From NCBI RefSeq assembly GCF_003610465.1, contig NZ_RAQI01000007.1:1-64000 (forward strand): DNA of 64,000 nucleotides. The letters are read 5' to 3'. Position 1 is the first letter of the stretch. Every line of letters starts with the position of its first letter. Made by a program: the position numbers and the translations under genes. Positions 1-7,651 of this stretch are shown piece after piece. The notes beneath the pieces are model-generated. The model saw only the letters and a program-made list of their open reading frames with translations, was not told the origin of the DNA and did no database searches. This DNA is from Xenorhabdus ehlersii (lineage in GTDB: Bacteria > Pseudomonadota > Gammaproteobacteria > Enterobacterales > Enterobacteriaceae).

Positions 1-135
1 TTCAGAAGGCAGTGCACAGCGTGGACAGACATGTTGCAGCCGCCTTAAGTGACAGTGGCAGATGTAGCAGATCCCATGATGGGCAAAATACAAATTTTGA
101 TGGCATAGCCAACAGTATCCAACCATTGTTAGCAT
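1..135 (-). CDS. gntX: GntX/ComF-family protein, N-terminal fragment
   Basis: This is the first 45 codons of a gene that runs off the left edge of the window. The start ATG is at 135-133; a second in-frame ATG lies three codons later. The fragment has cysteine pairs of the type CWLCH, CYICHC and CPRC, which resemble the zinc-ribbon N-terminus of the ComF/GntX (YhgH) phosphoribosyltransferase-like family. It is divergent from bioH with 38 bp between the starts, the same arrangement as gntX-bioH in E. coli. The family is linked to use of external DNA or gluconate, but its biochemistry is not settled. Only the zinc-ribbon part is visible, so the call rests on cysteine spacing and neighbourhood. 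Confidence 0.75.
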   Translation of the reverse strand, partial: MLTMVGYCWLCHQNLYFAHHGICYICHCHLRRLQHVCPRCALPSE

Positions 136-173
136 AGTTTCCTTCCTTGGTGACAAATAAAGTGAGAATAACA

Positions 174-950
174 ATGAATCAGTTGTTTTGGCAGACAATT
201 AGCGATGCACCACGTGATCTTGTGATGCTGCACGGATGGGGTCTAAACGCTGAGGTTTGGCGTTCAGTGGAAACGCGATTGGCTTCGCATTTTCGTTTGC
301 ATCTGGTGGATTTGCCGGGTTATGGGCGTAGCCAAGCGTATTCGGCTATGTCATTGACGGACATGGCAGATATTGTATGGCAGCAAGCGCCAGTAAATGC
401 CTTGTGGCTAGGTTGGTCTTTAGGCGGATTGGTGGCTAGCCGGATTGTTTTGGATCATCCGGCACAAGTTGCGGGCTTGATAACCGTAGCTTCTTCGCCA
501 AGATTTAGTGCTGATGGCGACTGGCCGGGGATTAAGCCAGAGGTCTTGAAGGCATTTGAGCATCAATTGAGTGCTGATTTTCAAAAGACTATCGAACGTT
601 TTCTGGCTTTGCAGACCTTGGGGACAGACAGTGCACGGCGGGATGCCCGTGTATTGAAATCAGTGATCCTGAACCAGCCGATGCCGACAGTCGAGGTACT
701 TAATGCCGGTTTGGAAATCCTGCGCATTGATGATTTAAGAGAAGAATTGTCCCAACTTCAATTACCTTTCCTGCGTCTATATGGTTATCTTGATGGTTTA
801 GTACCGCGTAAGATTGCTTCACAGCTTGACAAGGCATGGCCACATACGCATTCCGTTATTATGCGCAACGCTGCCCATGCCCCTTTTATTTCCCATCCTG
901 ATGAATTTGTTGAAGTATTAACTAATTTTGCTTCTGATATTGGATGGTAA
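174..950 (+). CDS. bioH: pimeloyl-[acyl-carrier protein] methyl ester esterase BioH
   Basis: BioH hydrolyses the methyl ester of pimeloyl-ACP, which ends the BioC/BioH route that makes the pimelate moiety of biotin. It is a cytoplasmic alpha/beta hydrolase of 258 residues. The catalytic triad is visible at the family positions: Ser82 in GWSLGG, Asp207 in YGYLDG and His235 in AAHAPF. The oxyanion-side motif LHGWG is near residue 20. The open frame extends upstream to 147, but similarity begins at the ATG at 174 (MNQLFWQ), preceded by a GAGA ribosome-binding site. It is monocistronic and away from other biotin genes, as in E. coli. Confidence 0.95.
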   Translation: MNQLFWQTISDAPRDLVMLHGWGLNAEVWRSVETRLASHFRLHLVDLPGYGRSQAYSAMSLTDMADIVWQQAPVNALWLGWSLGGLVASRIVLDHPAQVAGLITVASSPRFSADGDWPGIKPEVLKAFEHQLSADFQKTIERFLALQTLGTDSARRDARVLKSVILNQPMPTVEVLNAGLEILRIDDLREELSQLQLPFLRLYGYLDGLVPRKIASQLDKAWPHTHSVIMRNAAHAPFISHPDEFVEVLTNFASDIGW

Positions 951-1057
951 TTATCGATAACTACTCTCCCTCTCTGGCGTTAGCACATAAACTATGGGTA
1001 ATCTGAGCAATAGTAGGGAGGGATCTTAAACGATAAATCCGGTCATAAAAACAAACA

Positions 1058-1080
1058 TTGTAATGATTTTGATATTACAA
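1058..1080. promoter_or_regulatory. inverted repeat, possible toxin-antitoxin operator
   Basis: Arms TTGTAAT and ATTACAA match perfectly around a 9-base spacer, about 50 bp before the start of the DUF1778 antitoxin remnant. DUF1778 (TacA-type) antitoxins repress their own promoter through palindromes in this position. That this is the operator is inferred from location and symmetry only. Confidence 0.4.
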
Positions 1081-1127
1081 TAGTGAGTGGCATTCTTAAC
1101 CACAACTCATTCACTCCGAGGTGAATT

Positions 1128-1407
<280 letters not shown>

Positions 1408-1433
1408 ATATAGCCCTACTATGATGACTAATA

Positions 1434-1471
1434 AATGGAATAAACTGCACAACTTATATGTTTATTCCATT
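1434..1471. terminator. hairpin between convergent genes
   Basis: Perfect 12-bp arms (AATGGAATAAAC / GTTTATTCCATT) with a 14-base loop lie between the TA remnant and the convergent OsmC-family gene. There is no strong U-run on either side, so terminator activity is an inference from position. Confidence 0.4.
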
Positions 1472-1523
1472 CCTGATGCAATTCAATCGGTAATAAAAAT
1501 GTTTACCACCTTGTTATCACTAT

Positions 1524-1967
1524 TTATTTATTCGGATAAACCTCAGTCACAATTTCTGGCGTATTCACGATAGTATCGAGAACAGGGCAATTGCTTTCGA
1601 CAAAAGTAATAAAATCGCGGATCTCTTGTTCGGTATTATCTGCTTTAATATAAAATTTGGAGGTGATTTTTGAAAATCCCATTTTGGCGTTTTTATTTCT
1701 ACCTGTGAAGCCATCGGTATCCAGTTCTCCTTCCATTTTAACCTGAATATCGATCAAATTGATTTTATGCTTGCGGGCAAAGCTTTTTGCCACAATGCAC
1801 TGACATGCACCAAATGCAGAAAGTAACGCTTCCACTGGATTCATCGCTTCATCGGTTCCACCGAGACTTTTGGGTTCATCTACATGGAAGGTAAAATTTC
1901 GCGATGAGCATTTCATTTTGAGATTGCCAACCGACTCAACTTTTGCAGTGAATAACTCTTTAGGCAT
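1524..1967 (-). CDS. OsmC-family protein
   Basis: A 147-residue protein of the OsmC/Ohr fold. The two redox-active cysteines expected for the family are present: one in AFGACQCIVA (about residue 54-56) and one in ESNCPVLDTI (about residue 125). Family members reduce organic peroxides or serve broader thiol chemistry; this one is closer to the YhfA/OsmC-like group than to classical OsmC, so the substrate is unknown. The start ATG at 1967 has GAGGAT eight bases upstream. It sits alone between feoC and the TA remnant, where E. coli carries an unrelated gene, so the slot is variable between species. Confidence 0.85.
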   Translation of the reverse strand: MPKELFTAKVESVGNLKMKCSSRNFTFHVDEPKSLGGTDEAMNPVEALLSAFGACQCIVAKSFARKHKINLIDIQVKMEGELDTDGFTGRNKNAKMGFSKITSKFYIKADNTEQEIRDFITFVESNCPVLDTIVNTPEIVTEVYPNK

Positions 1968-2137
1968 ATTACTATCCTCAGGTTATTAATATAGGGATAC
2001 CCCATATCAGATAATAGAGAGATAGCTACAATTAATCTATTTATTATTTTATGGACTCATTAATAAGGAATTTTCCTACAGAATAATCACAGCGATAGGA
2101 TATTTTTAATCGCCTATTCCATAAAGCAGGTAATTCC

Positions 2138-2377
2138 TTATTTTTTGACCGTAAGCTGATACGCTTTAGTGTCACATTTCTGTGTTTCCGGGCACTGTTT
2201 GCAGCCCCCGCTGAGGCAGGAGGAAGTATCCACTTCCTCCAGTTTACCCATTATGACAAGCTGCTTGAGCATGGCTTCCACCATTGGCAGCGGTGCTGAA
2301 AACTGATGGCTTAATGATCTGGCATCAGTACGCCCGTTGAGGGCAACCGCATCTCTGATTTTCAGCAGGTTAATCAT
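2138..2377 (-). CDS. feoC: FeoC, [Fe-S]-dependent regulator/stabiliser of FeoB
   Basis: A 79-residue winged-helix protein, the last gene of feoABC. The wing carries four cysteines spaced C-x4-C-x2-C-x5-C (residues about 55-69), the ligand set reported for the oxygen-sensitive iron-sulphur cluster of enterobacterial FeoC. The N-terminal helix-turn-helix (LLKIRDAVALNGRTDARSLS) is intact. FeoC is known to bind the cytoplasmic part of FeoB and protect it from proteolysis, and it may also act in transcription. The start ATG has GAGGAACC upstream and lies 22 bp after the feoB stop, so the two are cotranscribed. Confidence 0.93.
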   Translation of the reverse strand: MINLLKIRDAVALNGRTDARSLSHQFSAPLPMVEAMLKQLVIMGKLEEVDTSSCLSGGCKQCPETQKCDTKAYQLTVKK

Positions 2378-2399
2378 TTATGGTTCCTCATGGTTCCAG

Positions 2400-4712
2400 C
2401 TAGTGACAGCTATTGTTTGAGCATTCGCAACTGCGGTCAGCGGTGTTGTTGAATGTCACAGTGACTCGGCTGCGTGCGCGGCGTAAACCAATAACTATCA
2501 GAATGTTAAACAGGATCACGGCCAGAATGGTTATCAGGCTACTTTGTGGATGGGCTGAAAACGTTGTGATTTGATAAAACAGTGCTGACAGAGAATAAGC
2601 GACGTTTAATCCCCACAGAATCGAGAATATCATCCAGCCACGGCTGGTTTCACGGGCAATAGCTCCCATCACGGAAACGCAAGGCACGTACAGCAGCACG
2701 AAAATCAGGTAACTGTAAGCGGAAATGGCTGAGCCAAATTTGGCGCTCATTGTTCCCATAGAGCTACGATCCATGTTGCCATCACCTTTGCTGGCTTCAA
2801 TCGGGTTAGAAAGTGCGCTCAAGGTGAAGGTTTCTTTCAGGCTATCCCACGTTTCGGCGACAGAATCTTTTAGTTGATCCAGTAAATTAAATTCATCTGG
2901 GTTGAATGACTCTTGGGTAATATTTTCTGCGGTATAGAGGGTATTGAGAGTTCCTACAACCACTTCTTTTGCCATCGCTCCAGTGATAAGCCCGACGGTT
3001 GCTTGCCAGTTATCGGCATGCACACCGATAGGTTGCAAGACAGGTGTGAGTACTTTACTGACGGAGGCCAGTGCCGATTCGTTGATATTATCAACGGTCT
3101 TACCGGAGAAGGAAAAACTGTTCAGGGCACCAATCAACATGCTCGCTGCGACAATCACTTTACCTGCGCGTATGACAAAACCTTTCAGCCTCTGCCATGT
3201 TTGGAGCAGCAGGGTTTTGGCATGGGGAACGTGATAGACCGGTAGTTCCATGACAAATGGTGATGCTTCACCACGCATTAGCGTGAATTTGAGCAGCAAT
3301 CCTGTCAGGATGGCGATGACAATCCCCAGGATATACAGGGAGAAAACAATGCTTGCCCCATTTTTGCCGAAGAACGCCGCAGCGAAGACGGCAAAGATCG
3401 CCAACCTTGCCCCGCAGGACATAAACGGTGCCATCATGATGGTAATCAAGCGTTCACGAGGGGCATCCAGTGTCCTTGAGCCCATCACGGCAGGTACATT
3501 ACAACCAAAGCCAACAATCAGGGGCACAAAGGATTTACCTGGCAACCCTATGGCTTGCATCAGCCGGTCCATGACAAATGCCGCCCGTGCCATGTAGCCG
3601 GAATCTTCCAGAAAGGAGAGGAACAGGTACATCATGCCGATTTGGGGAACCAGCGGCAGTACCGTGTTGATGCCGCCACCAATGCCCTGAGCAAGGAACA
3701 CCGTTAACCAATTCGGGAAATGGAGAGTATGGCCGAGCCATTGCATTCCATCGATGAAAATGGCAGCGGAAGCACCGTCGAAGATAGGCTGTAAGGCTCC
3801 TCCAATATTGATAGCCAGCACAAACATCAAGTACATGATAAACAGGAAGATAGGCAAACCCAACCAGCGGTTCAGAATAACGGTATCTAACACTTGAGTC
3901 AGTTTGTTGGGTGTGGCGGCGCGGGTATCAATGACCGCCAGACAAATTTCACTGATGGTTTGATAGCGTGAGCTGGCAATGATGAGATCGGATTCTTCAA
4001 TTTGTTGTTTTTGCAAGCGTTCTTTGCTTTCAGCCAGTTGTGCGTCGGTCAGGTTGGATACCCCACGGCTGTAAATATCCCCTTCCAAGACTTGCAAAGT
4101 CAGCCAGCGGCGCTGTTGTGGTGTGAATTTTTCTGTGATCTGGCTGGAAAGGTGGGAAATTTCCCGCAATAACGCATCAGGATAATTAACCTGTACAGGA
4201 TTAGATTTCTTTGGGTAATTATCGAGGGTTTTTTTGAGTGCATCTATCCCTGTGGCACGGGTTGAAACCAGCGGGATGACCGGACAGCCAAGGCGTTTCT
4301 CCAGTGCAGGAATATCAATATTGATGCGTTGATTTTGGGCGATATCCAGCATATTCAGTGCAATGATGCAGGGAACACCCAGTTCAATCAATTGCAGTGA
4401 GAGATAAAGGTTACGCTCCAGATTAGATGCATCAACAACATTGATCAGCATATCCGCTTCACCACTGAGAATATAGTGGCAGGCGATTTGCTCATCAATA
4501 GAAGTTTGCTCAGAAATGGTGGTAAGCGAATAAGTGCCAGGGAGGTCGACAAGTTCGACCTGATGGTTATCGGTAGTAAAGTGGCCGGTTTTGCGTTCTA
4601 CGGTAACGCCAGCCCAGTTTCCCACACGTTGATGGGAGCCAGTGAGCTGGTTAAAAAGCGTTGTTTTGCCGGCATTGGGATTACCAATCAGGCCTATAGT
4701 TAATTGTTTCAT
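2400..4712 (-). CDS. feoB: ferrous iron transport GTPase/permease FeoB
   Basis: FeoB is the inner-membrane Fe(II) importer. The N-terminal G domain shows G1 GNPNAGKT (residues 10-17), G3 DLPGTYS and G4 NMLD. After a helical GDI-like region (about 170-270) come the membrane segments with the conserved FVPLIVGFGCNVPA and MSCGARL cores and the late AKEVVVGTLNTLY motif. Length is 770 residues, close to the E. coli protein. The open frame extends to a TTG at 4727, but the E. coli-like start MKQLTIGLIG is the ATG at 4712, preceded by AGAAAG; ATG 4715 is an alternative. The C-terminus ends in a small cysteine cluster. It is the middle gene of feoABC. Confidence 0.97.
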   Translation of the reverse strand: MKQLTIGLIGNPNAGKTTLFNQLTGSHQRVGNWAGVTVERKTGHFTTDNHQVELVDLPGTYSLTTISEQTSIDEQIACHYILSGEADMLINVVDASNLERNLYLSLQLIELGVPCIIALNMLDIAQNQRINIDIPALEKRLGCPVIPLVSTRATGIDALKKTLDNYPKKSNPVQVNYPDALLREISHLSSQITEKFTPQQRRWLTLQVLEGDIYSRGVSNLTDAQLAESKERLQKQQIEESDLIIASSRYQTISEICLAVIDTRAATPNKLTQVLDTVILNRWLGLPIFLFIMYLMFVLAINIGGALQPIFDGASAAIFIDGMQWLGHTLHFPNWLTVFLAQGIGGGINTVLPLVPQIGMMYLFLSFLEDSGYMARAAFVMDRLMQAIGLPGKSFVPLIVGFGCNVPAVMGSRTLDAPRERLITIMMAPFMSCGARLAIFAVFAAAFFGKNGASIVFSLYILGIVIAILTGLLLKFTLMRGEASPFVMELPVYHVPHAKTLLLQTWQRLKGFVIRAGKVIVAASMLIGALNSFSFSGKTVDNINESALASVSKVLTPVLQPIGVHADNWQATVGLITGAMAKEVVVGTLNTLYTAENITQESFNPDEFNLLDQLKDSVAETWDSLKETFTLSALSNPIEASKGDGNMDRSSMGTMSAKFGSAISAYSYLIFVLLYVPCVSVMGAIARETSRGWMIFSILWGLNVAYSLSALFYQITTFSAHPQSSLITILAVILFNILIVIGLRRARSRVTVTFNNTADRSCECSNNSCH

Positions 4713-4838
4713 CATACTTTCTGCCAATCAGTAAAGCGAATTTCGTACCTTAGCTATACGTTCAGTACTCTGGTTCTATCGGGTTATAAAAAGTGTATGG
4801 AAGATGGTTATTCTGAACCAAATCGTCTTAGAGCTTTG

Positions 4839-5066
4839 TTAATTCAGATCTTCATGCAATACAAGAAATGCTAAATCTTGTTTACGAAGGGTAAGGCTAA
4901 CTCTGCGTGTTTCGATTTGTATTGGATCGCCCAATGGAGCGAAGCGAATGACCTGAAATGTTGAGCCAGGTAACATACCGAGTGACAATAATTTTTGTCG
5001 GTAAGCTGGGGTAATTTCTGGAGAAAATCCCAGAATTTTATATCTACGTTCTGGAATAAGAACCAT
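4839..5066 (-). CDS. feoA: FeoA, SH3-like accessory protein of ferrous iron uptake
   Basis: A 75-residue cytoplasmic protein with the FeoA SH3-like beta-barrel pattern ([29 protein letters not shown], given here in part). It is required for FeoB-mediated Fe(II) uptake, probably by binding FeoB. It is the first gene of the operon, 126 bp before feoB. A Fur-like site and a perfect FNR site lie 105-185 bp upstream of its start (separate entries), which fits induction when iron is low and oxygen absent. Confidence 0.95.
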   Translation of the reverse strand: MVLIPERRYKILGFSPEITPAYRQKLLSLGMLPGSTFQVIRFAPLGDPIQIETRRVSLTLRKQDLAFLVLHEDLN

Positions 5067-5172
5067 ATAAATCTCCGCTCTAACTGAAAAAATAAGTGAT
5101 TATAAGAATTATTATCCTCAATAATGGGAGAACCACAAGAAAAAAGTATGGTAATTCCTCTGAATTATAGTT

Positions 5173-5191
5173 GCTAATGATAATAATACGC
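5173..5191. promoter_or_regulatory. Fur box upstream of feoABC
   Basis: GCTAATGATAATAATACGC matches the 19-bp Fur consensus GATAATGATAATCATTATC at 14 positions, including the whole core TAATGATAAT. It lies about 110 bp upstream of feoA. Fur repression of feo is well known in enterobacteria. Confidence 0.7.
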
Positions 5192-5234
5192 AACTGCGAT
5201 ATCGGCTATTTATATTGGATAAGATGGGAATGAA

Positions 5235-5248
5235 TTGATATTTATCAA
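5235..5248. promoter_or_regulatory. FNR box upstream of feoABC
   Basis: TTGATATTTATCAA is a perfect match to the FNR consensus TTGAT-N4-ATCAA. It is 44 bp further from feoA than the Fur box. FNR activates feo under anaerobic conditions in E. coli, so the position and orientation make functional sense. Confidence 0.75.
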
Positions 5249-5388
5249 ATTAATGGTGGTTTTATTGAAAATAAGCCATTATCAAAATTATTTAATATTT
5301 GGAAAAATTCTTTATTGATAAGCTATGTTAATGAACAGGACTTATTGATTTTTATTTCATTATTAATTTAACAAATTATTGGCTTGAA

Positions 5389-5463
5389 TTAGCTTTTTGG
5401 AGGATAAATCAGTTCACCTAATGGTTTTTCCTCAACAGTATGAATGCGTTCTTTATATCTAAA
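5389..5463 (-). pseudogene. possible coding relic (24 codons)
   Basis: In the otherwise gene-free 5067-5566 stretch one short minus-strand frame has protein-like composition: 24 codons reading RYKERIHTVEEKPLGELIYP and ending PKS before a TAA, closed upstream by TAG with no start. It could be the 3' end of a lost gene. There is no family match that I recognise. The rest of the 5.25-5.52 kb stretch is AT-rich and shows nothing else. Confidence 0.2.
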
Positions 5464-5515
5464 CTAGAAATAATCACGGTTAATTTCTCATTTATAACTT
5501 GCTTACCCTATAATA

Positions 5516-5550
5516 GAAAAACAAAAAGGCCATGCCGGAAGCATAGCCTT
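5516..5550 (-). terminator. rho-independent terminator of the DUF2829 gene
   Basis: On the minus strand AAGGCTATGC and GCATGGCCTT form a 10-bp stem with one G-U pair and a five-base loop, followed by TTTTTGTTTTTC. It begins 17 bp after the stop codon of the DUF2829 gene. Confidence 0.85.
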
Positions 5551-5566
5551 GAATTTAGACTATAAA

Positions 5567-6319
5567 TTAATGATCATTCCACACTAAGCGAATACGAAGT
5601 GTTTTACCTACGTTTTGTTTCAACAGGTCACCTAATTTTTTTAGGTTTTTATTTATATGACTGTCATAGACTCTGGATAATACGTATGTGGTTTCGTTAT
5701 CGTGTCTAGCTTGAAGATAATCAAGAACATAATGTACATCATCAACCATTACAGTGAGTTTTTTACTAAACAATTCCTCCATTTTTTGATAACTCTCTTC
5801 GTTGTTATCAGAGGAGGCTTGAATAGATAATTTTGAATCTTCAATAAAATAGAACATTGTTATGTTCTTAATATCTGAATTATTCTTGATTAGATCTAAG
5901 GTACCAATGTAAGTAGATGAAGAAGAACTATTTATATTAAAATATCCAAAGAATTGGCTATCGTCATACATTTCTTTTCCCACTTCAAGATCAAATTCCA
6001 GATTGGGGTCCCCCTGTAATTCCCAGTCACAAGCTGTTAAATCTTCTGGTGTTGGCTGCCAAGCGGTAATATTGTCTTGCTCGCGCTTCTCAATTAAAGG
6101 CGAGCTATCAGATACAAGATGTATGTATTCAACAGGATAGCTCCAATTACGTCTATACACTTTCTTGCCTAAATACACCTGAATTAGTGCCCACGGAGAA
6201 GAGCCAATAGGTGCAGTGATATCATTATCAATTTTAGTTGTGACGTTAACCTTGAATTGATCAGGGGTAAATGAACATTATTGAGCAATATTACTGTCTA
6301 ATTTATTTATTACTGACAT
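5567..6319 (-). pseudogene. DUF2829 (Tad2-like) domain protein, interrupted by an in-frame stop at codon 14
   Basis: The natural start is ATG 6319, preceded by GAGGAAATT. The frame reads MSVINKLDSNIAQ, then TAA at 6280-6278, and then continues open in the same frame to 5567. After the stop come FTPDQFKVNVTTKID and APIGSSPWALIQVYLGKKVY. The stretch from about SSPWAL to TAWQPTPEDLTACDWEL (up to about 90 codons from the start) has the DUF2829/Tad2-like pattern (GKKVxRxxW ... WQPTxEDLxAxDWE). The following ~150 residues are acidic, serine-rich and unrecognised. Some phage DUF2829 proteins (Tad2) bind Thoeris signal nucleotides; function here is unknown. The nearest later start is a GTG at 6178, inside the domain and without a good ribosome-binding site. 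A CAA-to-TAA change would explain the stop. A sequencing error is possible. Confidence 0.7.
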
Positions 6320-6540
6320 AATTTCCTCACTTATTGATCATTAAAGTAAAAGGTCATTTCATCTTATGGCTAAATCGCTGGCTAATATTACTTAAGTAAA
6401 ACTTTTATCTCAATGGGATGCAGTCATATAGCCACAAATACGCATTAATATCTGGCTTAACATTATAAAATCTGTTTTCATTCAGAGTGAATAACCTGCT
6501 GGGTTGTAAATTCAAAATTTACTGCTGATATTTTCCTAAA
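6320..6540 (-). repeat. duplicated leader, copy A (upstream of DUF2829 gene)
   Basis: This spacer segment aligns along its length with 7281-7500, which lies in front of the neighbouring Ig-like gene. Shared blocks include CATTAAAGT, the near-palindrome TTACTTAAGTAA (6388-6399), TTTTATCTCAAT, and the palindrome GTAAATTCAAAATTTAC (6506-6522). The two downstream genes are unrelated, so the shared part is regulatory or a recombination remnant. Between 6541 and 6797 follows an AT-rich stretch of about 170 bp that copy B lacks. Confidence 0.8.
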
Positions 6541-6797
6541 TGCACAATGCAGTGATAATAACCTCATTGATCGTAAATATTATTTTTAATGGTAATATAA
6601 TTACTTAATGTGTGATTAATTTTATTTTATCTAAACAAAAAATTAAAACAGATAAAATAATTAAGATAAAAATTTCACATATTAAAATTAAATCAACTTA
6701 TCACACAAACAGAACATATATCATATTGGCATGAAAAAAGATACTCAATAACTCGAACCAGTGATAAAGAAATATAATTTGTGATAGAAACTATAAC

Positions 6798-6827
6798 AGA
6801 CTCGGTTTTTTAATAAAAACCGAGTCT
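6798..6827 (-). terminator. hairpin after the Ig-like gene
   Basis: A 13-bp perfect stem (AGACTCGGTTTTT / AAAAACCGAGTCT) with a TAAT loop starts 46 bp after the Ig-like gene stop. On the minus strand the stem is followed by GTTATAGTTTC, a weak U-run. It is a diverged copy of the hairpin at 7570-7606, and both are flanked by ACATTTACGTG. Confidence 0.6.
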
Positions 6828-6872
6828 ACATTTACGTGATAATAAATCAGTTTGAACAGTGACTTTCTTTAA

Positions 6873-7280
6873 CTATTTGATAAATTCCACCTGCTTCTGC
6901 ACAGGTTTTATTCCTGCGCCTTCCACATAGGCCTCTATTGTGTATACTCCAGCTTGAGTTTGGTAGTTGTTAAGCATAAGATACGGTGTAAAGTAAATCC
7001 AACCATCACTATAGGTTAATGGCTCATCATAACCCTCAGCAGCATTGGTGTATACTTGAGGTTTGCCATCCTCGCCCAATACGGGTTTCCCCTGTGGATC
7101 GGTTACGCTCAATTTAACTCTCTGGTTAGGTACCCCTTTATTATCTTTATTCGTAACTTTGACACCCATAGTATAAAGCCCATTCATCGATACTGGGCTT
7201 GATGGAATCACTCTTATTTTCGCATTAAGTTCCGATGTGGAATCTAGCTTCTGCTTTTCTTGCTGATTAACGTTAGACAT
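6873..7280 (-). CDS. stand-alone Ig-like (BIG_1-like) domain protein
   Basis: A 135-residue protein consisting of one bacterial Ig-like unit: VKVTNKDNKGVPNQRVKLSV, then TDPQGKP, a glycine/tyrosine-rich middle, and AGVYTIEAYVEG near the end. These are the strand patterns of BIG_1 repeats of invasins. No signal peptide or membrane segment is visible, so by itself it would stay in the cytoplasm. The open frame extends to 7301, but ATG 7280 has GAGGTG five bases upstream and begins MSNVNQQ, like the MSVIN start of the next gene. It lies 371 bp downstream of the invasin on the same strand behind its own leader. It could be a detached invasin domain or a partner; function is unknown. Confidence 0.65.
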   Translation of the reverse strand: MSNVNQQEKQKLDSTSELNAKIRVIPSSPVSMNGLYTMGVKVTNKDNKGVPNQRVKLSVTDPQGKPVLGEDGKPQVYTNAAEGYDEPLTYSDGWIYFTPYLMLNNYQTQAGVYTIEAYVEGAGIKPVQKQVEFIK

Positions 7281-7500
7281 AAACACCTCGCTTATATTCA
7301 TTAAAGTTCAAGGTTATTTCATCCTACGGCTAAACCGCCAAATCATATTACTTAAGTTAAATTTTTATCTCAATAAGCGGTAATAATATAGCAATGAATA
7401 CACACTAAAATCGGGTTTAGCATAATAAAATCTATCTATTCGTCGGGTGAGTGATGCGCTGGCGTGTAAATTCAAAGTTTACTGCTAATTGATCGGTGTT
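7281..7500 (-). repeat. duplicated leader, copy B (upstream of Ig-like gene)
   Basis: Partner of 6320-6540. It retains TTACTTAAGTTAA (7348-7360), TTTTTATCTCAAT and GTAAATTCAAAGTTTAC (7466-7482, one mismatch in the palindrome). Together with the hairpin at 7570-7606 this makes the invasin/Ig spacer a diverged copy of the Ig/DUF2829 spacer. Confidence 0.8.
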
Positions 7501-7569
7501 TTATTTAAGAGGTGAAATCACTTTGAGATAAGTGGCTGTTAAAAAGCATTTTGTGATAGAAAGTGAAAA

Positions 7570-7606
7570 AGACTCGGCTTTTTACTGAACCTAAAAAGCC
7601 GAGTCT
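7570..7606 (-). terminator. rho-independent terminator of the invasin gene
   Basis: A 14-bp perfect stem (AGACTCGGCTTTTT / AAAAAGCCGAGTCT) with a nine-base loop is followed on the minus strand by TTTTCACTTTC. It starts 46 bp beyond the invasin stop. It is the better-formed relative of the hairpin at 6798-6827. Confidence 0.8.
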
Positions 7607-7651
7607 ACATTTACGTGGTGATAAAATAGTTATCCTTAAGCAAAGTTAAAA

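Noticed and set aside
2913..3245. Plus-strand open frames inside feoB
   Set aside because: FeoB is intact on the other strand; these frames have no family features.
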